The notes beneath the pieces are model-generated. The model ran no database searches. It was not told the origin of the DNA and saw only the letters and a list, made by a program, of their open reading frames with translations. A program made the position numbers and the translations under genes. Of a stretch of DNA of 5,085 nt, positions 1 to 5,085 are shown in pieces. The stretch's first letter is position 1, and the number at the start of each line of letters is the position of its first letter. The stretch spans positions 1-5,085 of the forward strand of contig DATJRE010000513.1 in assembly GCA_035505095.1 (NCBI GenBank). The letters are read 5' to 3'. This DNA comes from JOPF133 sp035505095. Lineage in GTDB: Bacteria; Acidobacteriota; Terriglobia; Bryobacterales; Bryobacteraceae.

Positions 1-689
1 ACGACCCGGCCCGGCCCCATCCGCACCAGGTGTCTCCGTCGGCGAATCCCGGTGGACCGCCTTCCGACGCCACTGTCCTGTTCAGCGGCGACGACCTTTC
101 CGCGTGGTGCCAGCGCGGCCAGGGCGCCGCGCGCGGAACCATGGTGGACCCCCAGTGGAAAGTGGAAAACGGCTACTTCACCGTGGGCGCCGGCGGCGAC
201 CTGTTGACCCGCCAGAAGTTCGGCGATTGCCAGCTTCACGTGGAGTGGTCGTCTCCCGCCGAGGTGCATGGCAACAGCCAGGGCCGCGGCAACAGCGGCG
301 TGCTGCTGATGAGCCGCTACGAAATCCAGGTGCTGGACGCGTGGAACAACCCCACCTACGCCGACGGCCAAGCCGGAGCGATCTACGGCCAGTGGCCGCC
401 GCTGGCCAACCCGGCGCGCCATCCGGGCGAATGGAACACCTACGACATTGTCTTCGAAGTGCCGCGCTGGGAAGCCGGCAACCTGGTGAAGCCGGCCTAC
501 GCCACGGTGTTCTACAACGGCGTGGTGGTGCACAACCGCAAGGAGATCCTGGGCGCTATGGTCTACCGCCAGGTGGCCCACTACATCCCGCACGACCCCG
601 AAGAGCCGCTGATGCTCCAGGACCATCACAACCCCGTGCGCTACCGGAACCTCTGGATCCGCAAGCTGGGTTCGTATGACCACGCGTAA
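1..689 (+). CDS. DUF1080 / 3-keto-disaccharide hydrolase domain protein, 5' partial
   Basis: Family PF06439 has a concanavalin/glucanase-like sandwich fold; characterised members hydrolyse 3-keto-glycosides, usually outside the cytoplasm. Counting from the GTG at 30, the family landmarks are: VLFSGDDLSAW (16-26), WKVENGYF (43-50), GRGNSGVLLMSRYEIQVLD (85-103), NPTYADGQAGAIYGQ (107-121), GEWNTYDIVFEVPRW (133-147), the strand ATVFYNGVVVHN (158-169), and the C-terminal signature PLMLQDHHNPVRYRNLWIR (193-211). Essentially the whole domain is present and ends in TAA at 687-689. The frame is open to the left edge (codons from base 3, reading DPARPHPHQ), and the GTG at 30 has no Shine-Dalgarno. The true start, probably with a signal peptide, therefore lies upstream of the window. 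The proline-rich stretch before the domain is typical of the linker after the signal peptide in this family. Exact substrate is unknown. No gene in the window obviously shares its pathway. Confidence 0.9.
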   Translation, partial: DPARPHPHQVSPSANPGGPPSDATVLFSGDDLSAWCQRGQGAARGTMVDPQWKVENGYFTVGAGGDLLTRQKFGDCQLHVEWSSPAEVHGNSQGRGNSGVLLMSRYEIQVLDAWNNPTYADGQAGAIYGQWPPLANPARHPGEWNTYDIVFEVPRWEAGNLVKPAYATVFYNGVVVHNRKEILGAMVYRQVAHYIPHDPEEPLMLQDHHNPVRYRNLWIRKLGSYDHA

Positions 690-691
690 CC

Positions 692-734
692 GAGAGTGCT
701 GCCGCGGGAAGCGCGGGCACCCGGCGGAGAGTGC
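692..734 (+). repeat. direct repeat GAGAGTGC x2 in toxin-antitoxin leader
   Basis: The 8-mer GAGAGTGC occurs at 692-699 and again at 727-734, with 35 bases between starts. Both copies lie in the 77-base gap ahead of the antitoxin, and the first overlaps the left arm of the stem-loop. Ribbon-helix-helix antitoxins commonly bind short repeated half-sites in their own promoter, so these are candidate operator sites. An exact 8-mer pair in one short gap can also arise by chance. Confidence 0.3.
696..720 (+). repeat. bulged GC-rich stem-loop upstream of toxin-antitoxin module
   Basis: GTGC (696-699) and CCGCG (702-706) pair with CGCGG (712-716) and GCAC (717-720). This makes nine base pairs with a two-base TG bulge on the left arm and a GGAAG loop. 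The hairpin begins six bases after the DUF1080 stop codon. No T run follows, so it is not a canonical intrinsic terminator. It could slow or process the DUF1080 transcript, or be an operator dyad for the antitoxin. The pairing is seen in the sequence; both roles are inference. Confidence 0.45.
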
Positions 735-750
735 AAAAAACAGCTATTTT

Positions 751-766
751 GGAAGGGGGGAGACCT
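751..766 (+). promoter_or_regulatory. Shine-Dalgarno setting antitoxin start at GTG 767
   Basis: A purine-rich run, GGAAGGGGGGAGA (751-763), sits 4 to 10 bases before the GTG at 767. The alternative in-frame GTG at 731 has only a GGAG that practically touches the start codon. Starting at 767 also gives the N-terminus usual for the family. An AT-rich TATTTT (745-750) just upstream could be a -10 element, but I find no matching -35 box. Confidence 0.6.
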
Positions 767-1033
767 GTGACGATTGACCTGAAGCCCGAACAGCAACGCG
801 TGATTGATTTGGCCGTTCAATCCGGCGCATATGAAAACCCCGGCGAGGTTCTCGATCAGGCTTTTGAGATCATCCGCGAGCAGCTTGACCTGGAAGACTG
901 GATGCTCGAAGACCGCGAAGCTGTCGCCGCCCACATCGCGAAAGGTTTTGCCCAAGCCGAGCGCGGCGAATTGATGGACGGCGAGGAGGTCCTCGAAACG
1001 TTGCGCCAACGGCGGACCAAGCTAAAGCCGTAG
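767..1033 (+). CDS. ParD-like ribbon-helix-helix antitoxin
   Basis: This 88-residue, acidic-rich protein fits the antitoxin half of a ParDE/RelE-type type II module. It would neutralise the toxin encoded just downstream and repress its own promoter. Residues 2-5 (TIDL) fit the DNA-binding beta strand, and 6-20 and 24-38 (ENPGEVLDQAFEIIR) fit the two helices of a ribbon-helix-helix fold. The phrase 'LKPEQQRVIDLAVQSGAYENP' up to 'EVL' is typical of ParD-like proteins. The C-terminal part (about 50-83, including AHIAKGFAQAERGELMDGEEV) resembles the toxin-wrapping segment of the family. The GTG start at 767 is preferred on ribosome binding site and family N-terminus; a GTG at 731 would add 12 unsupported residues. 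The stop codon lies two bases before the toxin ATG, implying translational coupling. The specific target of the toxin partner cannot be told from sequence. Confidence 0.85.
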   Translation: MTIDLKPEQQRVIDLAVQSGAYENPGEVLDQAFEIIREQLDLEDWMLEDREAVAAHIAKGFAQAERGELMDGEEVLETLRQRRTKLKP

Positions 1034-1035
1034 GG

Positions 1036-1353
1036 ATGAGAGCGCCGTTTCGGTTCACGCCGCAGGCGACGGAGGACCTGGATGCCATCTGGCGGTTTAT
1101 CGCCAAGGAAAACGTGGACGCCGCCGACCGGGTGGAATCGGAAATCATGGCGACCTGTGGGCGGCTGGCGAGACATCCTCTGGTGGGAACAAAGCGGCAG
1201 TACGTGACGCCGCTGCCAGTGCGGTTCTGGACCGTCACAAAATTCCCCAATTACCTGATAGTCTATCGGCCCGATACGGCTCCACTGCAGGTAGTCGCCG
1301 TGTTGCATCGCAGGCGGGACCTGAAGAAGGCTCTGGAAGAACGCTCCCGCTGA
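1036..1353 (+). CDS. ParE/RelE-family toxin of type II toxin-antitoxin module
   Basis: This 105-residue protein has the ParE/RelE superfamily layout. An N-terminal strand FRFTPQA (5-11) leads into a helical hairpin, EDLDAIWRFIAKENVDAADRV in approximate span 13-33, then a helix to about 46. The HPLVGTKR loop (47-54) and the core strands FPNYLIVYR (70-78) and LQVVAVLHRRRDL (84-96) follow. The final HRRRDL and the YR after the core strand are characteristic of ParE-type members. ParE proteins poison DNA gyrase, while RelE relatives cleave mRNA on the ribosome. The sequence resembles ParE more closely, but I cannot settle the target. The ATG at 1036 comes two bases after the antitoxin stop and lacks a strong ribosome binding site of its own, as expected for a coupled toxin. 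The gene looks full length and intact. It converges on the membrane protein gene across a 34-base gap without a clear terminator. Confidence 0.88.
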   Translation: MRAPFRFTPQATEDLDAIWRFIAKENVDAADRVESEIMATCGRLARHPLVGTKRQYVTPLPVRFWTVTKFPNYLIVYRPDTAPLQVVAVLHRRRDLKKALEERSR

Positions 1354-1387
1354 GTGGCCCGGCAAAGAACGGCGCTCGCAGCTGAGC

Positions 1388-1984
1388 TTACCCCGCGTGC
1401 GGCAACGCGTGCGCCGGCAGGCAGTCGGGAGAGTAGACATGAGGGCCGCTGGCCTTGTAGCGCCAGACCGAGTAGGCAGCCATGGCGGCCAGCCAGGGCA
1501 GCGTTCCAATCAGCCAGACCGGACCGGCTGTCGCAGCCTTATAGAGGCTGCCCGCCATCACCACGGTGCCGAACAGGCCGCCCACCGCGATCAGACACGC
1601 GCCGGGGCCCGGCATGCCATCCAGGAAGGCGATGTGCGTGCGGGTGTCTGCATCCAAGGCGCCGTGCAGGCGGCGCAGGAAGCCGGCATACGCCAGGCCG
1701 CACTCGCCGGCGCCGGCGTTCAGGCTGAAGATGCGCAGCAGCGCGCCGTCGCGGAAGCGAATGTCGCAGAATCCCTCCCGGCCGGCGTCCTTACCGAACG
1801 GCCACAGTTGGATGCTGACGATGTCGCGCAGCGCCTGGCGGCCGGTTCCCTCGCCATGGATCGACGCCCCATCCAGCACTACGCCATCGCGCGTCGGCGG
1901 CGAGATGCCTTCCGGGTTCTCGGCGAACCCGAGCGGAAAGCGGACGGAGTTAGCTTGCGGGCCAGAGGATGCCATCCCCGCCAT
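1388..1984 (-). CDS. unrecognised membrane protein, soluble N-terminal domain plus two TM helices
   Basis: I do not recognise this 198-residue protein. Residues 1-110 are soluble and mixed alpha/beta. The strand-rich part (VVLDGASIHGEG 35-46, LRDIVSIQLWPF 52-63, GFCDIRFRDGALLRIFSL 71-88) is followed by a helix (GLAYAGFLRRLHGALD 96-111). That pattern loosely recalls the PH-like domains of small bacterial membrane proteins, but this is only an impression. Two hydrophobic segments follow, about 127-149 and 154-174, then a short tail containing YSPDCLP. No signal peptide is evident. The frame runs upstream to 2227 but overlaps the peptidase gene there in another phase. The ATG at 1984, with GGGGG at 1989-1993, is therefore the sensible start; the ATG at 1975 is an alternative. 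It lies 67 bases after the peptidase stop on the same strand, so co-transcription is likely. Composition looks coding (plausible domain and TM structure), and the + strand frames across it look like shadows. Confidence 0.72.
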   Translation of the reverse strand: MAGMASSGPQANSVRFPLGFAENPEGISPPTRDGVVLDGASIHGEGTGRQALRDIVSIQLWPFGKDAGREGFCDIRFRDGALLRIFSLNAGAGECGLAYAGFLRRLHGALDADTRTHIAFLDGMPGPGACLIAVGGLFGTVVMAGSLYKAATAGPVWLIGTLPWLAAMAAYSVWRYKASGPHVYSPDCLPAHALPHAG

Positions 1985-1993
1985 GATACCCCC

Positions 1994-2025
1994 GCGCGGC
2001 CGGCTGGGTGACTTACCGGCCGCGC
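1994..2025 (-). repeat. perfect 10-bp stem-loop between peptidase and membrane protein genes
   Basis: The arms GCGCGGCCGG (1994-2003) and CCGGCCGCGC (2016-2025) are exact inverse complements around a 12-base loop. In the - strand transcript the hairpin follows the peptidase stop (2052) by 26 bases. It ends immediately before the GGGGG Shine-Dalgarno (1993-1989) of the membrane protein gene. No T run follows, so it is not a standard intrinsic terminator. Possible roles are mRNA 3'-end protection, partial attenuation, or control of ribosome access to the second gene. The structure is seen; the roles are inferred. Confidence 0.55.
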
Positions 2026-2051
2026 CGCGCGTGAGGATCGGTACAAAGGGC

Positions 2052-4712
2052 CTACTTCGGCGCCGGTCCGCGCACCACCTGCACAAAAGCGTTCGGGTGA
2101 ATCCACTTTTCAAACGCGGCGCGCACCTGGTCGGCGGTAATCGCGTAATAGCGTTCGGCGGCGAGGTGCGCCTCATCCAGGGGCAGGCCGACCAGCGCCC
2201 GCGCCACGAAGCCTCCGGCCACGGCATCCTCGCTCGATTCGCTCAGGGTGATCGAGCGCAGCAGCAGCGCCTTGGCCTGCTGCAGTTCCGCGGGCGTGAC
2301 GTTGGTAGTGCGCATGGCCGTCAGATCCTGGTCGATCAGCAGCCGCGCTTTGGAGACATTCACGGGATCGCAGCCGTAAGTCACCGAGTAAGCCGCCCGC
2401 GTTTCGTTGGCGTGCAGGGCATTGTCCACGTTATACACGTAGCCGTTCTTTTGGCGCAGATCGCGATACAGGCGGGTGGCGTAGAACCCTCCGCCCAGCA
2501 CGTGATTGCCCAGTTGCAAAGCGTAATAATCGGGCGAGAAGCGGTTGATCTCCACCTCTTGCGCCAGTTCTACGGAATCCTGCACCGCGGTCGGATCGGG
2601 CACCGTGACGGCGGAGGGCTTGTTCAGCGGCACCGGCGGCAGCAGCACATCCGGCTTGGCGCCCGAGGCCTTCCACGCTCCGAAATATTTCTCGATCACC
2701 GGGCGCGCCTCTTCCGGCGTGATGTCGCCAATCACGGCGATGGTGGTCATGTCGGGGCGAAAGACTTTACCGTAATAATCCTTCACGTCCGTCAGGGCCA
2801 GGGCGGAGACGGTTTTCGGGGTGGCCTCGCGAAGGTCGGGGTCGCCGGCGGGCAGCAGCGCCACGTCCAGCGCGCGATGCATCTTGTACTCGGGGCTGGC
2901 AAGCTGGCCGGCGGTAAATTGCGCCGTTTGCCCGCGCACCACCCCGAACGCATCCGGCGGCAGCGCCGGGTGGAGTTCGTTATCCGCCAGCAACTCTACG
3001 CCCTTGTCGAAATACTGCCGGAGCACCTTCAGACTGAAATTCGCGCCGCCGTTTTCCGAGGCGGCGATATCGTCCAGAGCCTTCTGGAAAGCCAGCCGGT
3101 CCAGCGTGGTGGTGCCATAGGAGAAGAGATCCGAAAGCACGTCTCCAACGCCATCTTTGCCGGGCGCGGTTTCGAGGTCGGCTTCGTGTTTGATGGAGCC
3201 GATCACGCTCACCGTGGGGCTGACCTTTTCCGTGAGAACAATCAGCCGCAACCCGTTCGGCAGGGTCATATCGGTGGGCTTCGGCCCGGCCGCCGGTACC
3301 TGTAGCGACTTCACTACGGCTTCGGCCCAATCCGGCAGCGCCACCGGCTTGGTGGGCGCGGCGGTAGTCACTTCGGCGCCTCCGAAACCTTTGCCCGATA
3401 CGGGCGCGCCGGAGGCCGAAGGCTTCAGCGTGGCCACGATGGCATTGTCTACCGTGAAGTAAGTTTTGGCCGCGCGATTCACATCCGCCACGGTGACTTT
3501 CTTCATAGCCTCCACAATCTCATCGGGAGAGGTGCGGCCTTCCGCGGCCAGGGCTTGCGACCAGGTGGAAGCCAGGTCCGAAATCGAGTTTTGGTTGAAC
3601 TCGGCGCTGGCCACCTCGCCTTTGCGCTCGGCCTCCACCAGGTCCGGCGGCACGCCCTTATCGGCGTACCCCGCCAGGATCTTCTTAATCTCGCTGGTGA
3701 TGGGTGCGGGGTCGGCACTGGCCGGCACGGCGGCCACCGCGTAACCCACGCTGGCTTTCGGATACGTCTCGGCCAGACCGAATTCGGTGCCCAGCGCTTT
3801 GCCGGCAGGTACCAGCCCGTAAAGGTCGGCGCGCTGGCTGCCCACCACATCGGCCAGAATCCGGGCGGCCGCGAAATCCGGGCTCGACGTGCCCGGCAGC
3901 CGCATCGCCACGAAAACCAGCTCATAGGGCAGGTTGCTTTCGAGCGTGAAGCTCTCCGCCTTCACCGGGTGCAGGTCCACCGCCGGGCGCGCCGGAATCG
4001 GATGGCGCTTGATGGGACCGTACAACTGCTTGATGCGCGCCAGCGCCGCCGTCGGGTCCACGTCGCCCGTGATCACCAGAATGGCGTTATTGGGCGCGTA
4101 CCACTCGTTGTAAAACTTTTTGAGCATTTCGGCGGTAGTGGCGTCGAAAGAAGGTCGGGTGCCCAGCGCGTCGTGGGCGTACGGCGTGCCCGAGAAAAGG
4201 TCCTCGTTCAGGCGGGTGATGAACTTGTAAGTGGGGTTGGAAAGGTCGCGGGACACTTCCTGCTCAATCGCGCCGCGCTCCTCGGCCCACTGCGCGGCGG
4301 AATCCTGGATGTCGCTCATGCAGGCGGAATCCAGGCGCAGCGCCACCTCCAGGTCCTGCGCCGGCACGGTGACAAAATACTGGGTGATGTTCTGCTGGGT
4401 GTCGGCGTTCACGGTTCCGCCGAGCTGGGCATAGATGGCGGCGATCTGGTCGGCGCTCAGGTCCGTGCAGCCCCGGAAGGCCATGTGCTCCTGGGCATGC
4501 GCGGTGCCGGGGAAGCCGGCGGGCGTTTCGTCGCCGCCCACCATGTAGTTCTCTTCCACGGTGACCACCGGGGCCAGCGGATCGCGCACAATCACTACGC
4601 GCAGCCCATTATCCAAAGTGGCCCGGACGGCCGATTGGTGTGTTTGATCGTCGGGCGCGGCTGAGCCGGCCAGCAAAACCACGGCAAGTAATAGCAGGAT
4701 TCGTCGCAGCAA
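2052..4712 (-). CDS. secreted M16 family zinc metallopeptidase, two M16 units fused
   Basis: This 886-residue insulinase/pitrilysin-type protease probably degrades peptides in the periplasm. Numbering from the TTG start, residues 1-20 form a signal peptide: RR, then the hydrophobic run ILLLLAVVLLAG, then a likely GSA|AP cleavage site, with no lipobox cysteine. The first unit begins near 32 (TLDNGLRVVIV). It carries the inverted zinc motif H72-A-Q-E75-H76 and a downstream EERGAIEQE whose Glu152 has the spacing of the third zinc ligand. Its C-terminal half spans about 195-430. After a proline/alanine linker (about 440-480), the second unit starts at TLPNGLRLIVL. There the HxxEH position reads GVGDVLSDL, so this unit is non-catalytic, as is usual for fused M16 enzymes. 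The late R753/Y760 pair in LRQKNGYVYN matches the substrate-binding Arg/Tyr of the family. TTG 4712 is preferred to ATG 4745 because AGGGAG (4721-4726) sits eight bases upstream and the signal peptide then begins properly. Physiological substrate is unknown. Confidence 0.93.
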   Translation of the reverse strand: MLRRILLLLAVVLLAGSAAPDDQTHQSAVRATLDNGLRVVIVRDPLAPVVTVEENYMVGGDETPAGFPGTAHAQEHMAFRGCTDLSADQIAAIYAQLGGTVNADTQQNITQYFVTVPAQDLEVALRLDSACMSDIQDSAAQWAEERGAIEQEVSRDLSNPTYKFITRLNEDLFSGTPYAHDALGTRPSFDATTAEMLKKFYNEWYAPNNAILVITGDVDPTAALARIKQLYGPIKRHPIPARPAVDLHPVKAESFTLESNLPYELVFVAMRLPGTSSPDFAAARILADVVGSQRADLYGLVPAGKALGTEFGLAETYPKASVGYAVAAVPASADPAPITSEIKKILAGYADKGVPPDLVEAERKGEVASAEFNQNSISDLASTWSQALAAEGRTSPDEIVEAMKKVTVADVNRAAKTYFTVDNAIVATLKPSASGAPVSGKGFGGAEVTTAAPTKPVALPDWAEAVVKSLQVPAAGPKPTDMTLPNGLRLIVLTEKVSPTVSVIGSIKHEADLETAPGKDGVGDVLSDLFSYGTTTLDRLAFQKALDDIAASENGGANFSLKVLRQYFDKGVELLADNELHPALPPDAFGVVRGQTAQFTAGQLASPEYKMHRALDVALLPAGDPDLREATPKTVSALALTDVKDYYGKVFRPDMTTIAVIGDITPEEARPVIEKYFGAWKASGAKPDVLLPPVPLNKPSAVTVPDPTAVQDSVELAQEVEINRFSPDYYALQLGNHVLGGGFYATRLYRDLRQKNGYVYNVDNALHANETRAAYSVTYGCDPVNVSKARLLIDQDLTAMRTTNVTPAELQQAKALLLRSITLSESSEDAVAGGFVARALVGLPLDEAHLAAERYYAITADQVRAAFEKWIHPNAFVQVVRGPAPK

Positions 4713-4718
4713 GGATAC

Positions 4719-4727
4719 TTCTCCCTC
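4719..4727 (-). promoter_or_regulatory. Shine-Dalgarno setting peptidase start at TTG 4712
   Basis: On the - strand, GAGGGAGAA (4727 to 4719) contains AGGGAG ending eight bases before the TTG at 4712-4710. The longer in-frame ATG at 4745-4743 has no comparable site and would put eleven residues, including acidic ones, ahead of the signal peptide. Confidence 0.65.
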
Positions 4728-4734
4728 TATTACC

Positions 4735-4749
4735 GACCATAACATGGTC
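4735..4749. repeat. 15-bp dyad GACCAT-N3-ATGGTC upstream of peptidase gene
   Basis: Perfect 6-base arms GACCAT (4735-4740) and ATGGTC (4744-4749) flank AAC. The dyad sits 8 bases upstream of the peptidase Shine-Dalgarno, in a 118-base leader. Its position suits a repressor operator or a small leader hairpin. Arms of six are short enough to occur by chance, and I find no clear -35/-10 pair around it, although TAATAG (4728-4733, - strand) is AT-rich. Confidence 0.3.
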
Positions 4750-4830
4750 CAACCGCGGGTTCGCGTCCGCCCGGCGCAGTTTGTGCGGAAACCGCCCCAC
4801 CGCCGGAAAGCTCAGTATCGGTGACGGATG

Positions 4831-5085
4831 TTACCAGCGCCCGATTTCGTGCCGGTCGTACGCCTCCCGCATCTGGCGAAGCTGTTCGGTGTCGTTCCAG
4901 AGGGCATCGCGTTCCGAACCCGTGAGGTGGTTGTTGTCGAGAACGTGCTGGATGGCGGCGATGGAATCGTCCAGGTCGCCTTTGTCGAACTTGGCGTGCC
5001 GCCAGTCCGCCGCAAATCCGCGAAGCTGTTTTTCGGCCTTGTTGAGCCGGTCGCGATCGCCGTTGGAAAGGCGCCAGTGCGCGTA
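4831..5085 (-). CDS. C-terminal fragment of an unidentified helical protein, 5' partial
   Basis: The - strand is open from the window edge to TAA at 4833-4831, giving the last 84 residues of a protein that starts beyond 5085. The fragment has no usable start codon of its own; its only ATG lies near the end. It is charged and apparently all-helical: YAHWRLSNGDRDRLNKAEKQ (1-20), then AKFDKGDLDDSIAAIQHVLD (31-50), NHLTGSERDALWNDTEQLRQ (52-71) and a terminal EIGRW. No hydrophobic segment is visible. FDKG-LDD-I followed by a 'DRDALW-D---LR' pattern resembles uncharacterised acidobacterial proteins as I remember them, but no function can be given. It points the same way as the peptidase, 118 bases upstream, so it may or may not share a transcript. 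The frame avoids stops throughout and its composition is more protein-like than the shadow frame at 4812-5015. Confidence 0.7.
   Translation of the reverse strand, partial: YAHWRLSNGDRDRLNKAEKQLRGFAADWRHAKFDKGDLDDSIAAIQHVLDNNHLTGSERDALWNDTEQLRQMREAYDRHEIGRW

Noticed and set aside
731..766. Antitoxin start at GTG 731
   Set aside because: Its Shine-Dalgarno is too close and the 12 extra residues do not fit the family N-terminus; GTG 767 is better supported.
1354..1387. Possible bidirectional terminator in the convergent gap
   Set aside because: Only 4-base arms (GCTC 1374-1377, GAGC 1384-1387) and no T run on either strand.
856..1509. - strand frames across the toxin-antitoxin genes
   Set aside because: They are antisense to two recognised genes and have no motif of their own.
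1985..2227. N-terminal extension of the membrane protein to ATG 2227
   Set aside because: It would overlap 176 bases of the peptidase coding region in another phase and has low-complexity Arg/Pro/Ser-rich translation. The ATG at 1984 has a ribosome binding site.
1566..3305. 579-codon + strand open frame opposite the peptidase and membrane protein genes
   Set aside because: It runs antisense to a clearly recognised M16 gene. Its translation is rich in Arg, His, Gln and Gly with no domain pattern, as expected from codon bias in high-GC DNA.
3555..4664. 369-codon + strand open frame opposite the peptidase N-terminal half
   Set aside because: It is antisense to the catalytic M16 domain, shows no recognisable motif, and has shadow-like composition.
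4776..4795. Terminator after the edge gene
   Set aside because: GCGGTTT and AAACTGC can pair on the - strand with one G-U wobble around a 6-base loop, but no T run follows and the stem is weak.
4812..5015. 67-codon - strand frame
   Set aside because: Ser/Thr/Pro/Arg-rich translation overlapping the better frame that ends at 4831; taken as a shadow.

Overview
This is a high-GC bacterial window with no rRNA, tRNA, CRISPR array or insertion sequence that I can see. It holds six coding regions, two of them cut by the window edges. Three features suggest an Acidobacteriota-type soil bacterium, perhaps the Solibacter/Bryobacterales group: a DUF1080 (3-keto-disaccharide hydrolase) protein, a secreted double-domain M16 peptidase with an 'AHAQEHM...FRGC' active site, and a basic/acidic helical C-terminal fragment of a type I associate with that phylum. 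This placement rests on remembered family resemblance, not on a search.

Layout. On the + strand, the window opens inside a DUF1080 gene that ends at 689. A 77-base gap follows, carrying a bulged GC-rich stem-loop and an 8-base direct repeat. Next comes a two-gene type II toxin-antitoxin module: a ParD-like antitoxin (767-1033) and a ParE/RelE-family toxin (1036-1353), separated by only two bases. The remaining genes lie on the - strand and converge on the toxin across a 34-base gap. In transcription order they are the 3' end of an unidentified gene (5085-4831), a 118-base leader, a secreted M16 metallopeptidase (4712-2052), a 67-base gap with a perfect 10-bp stem-loop, and a small unrecognised membrane protein with two C-terminal transmembrane segments (1984-1388).

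How the genes may work together. Antitoxin and toxin form an obvious co-translated unit and are probably self-regulated. The M16 peptidase and the small membrane protein are probably co-transcribed, with a hairpin directly abutting the ribosome binding site of the second gene. Nothing in the sequence links their functions directly. The DUF1080 gene is a separate carbohydrate-processing gene and most likely belongs to a unit that begins outside the window.

Three gene boundaries differ from the longest open frames. The antitoxin is better started at GTG 767 than at 731. The peptidase is better started at a TTG at 4712, which gives a clean signal peptide and a well-spaced Shine-Dalgarno, than at ATG 4745. 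The membrane protein should start near 1984, not inside the peptidase gene. I see no convincing new system. The best targets for a second look are the peptidase/membrane-protein pair with its hairpin, and the toxin-antitoxin control region.
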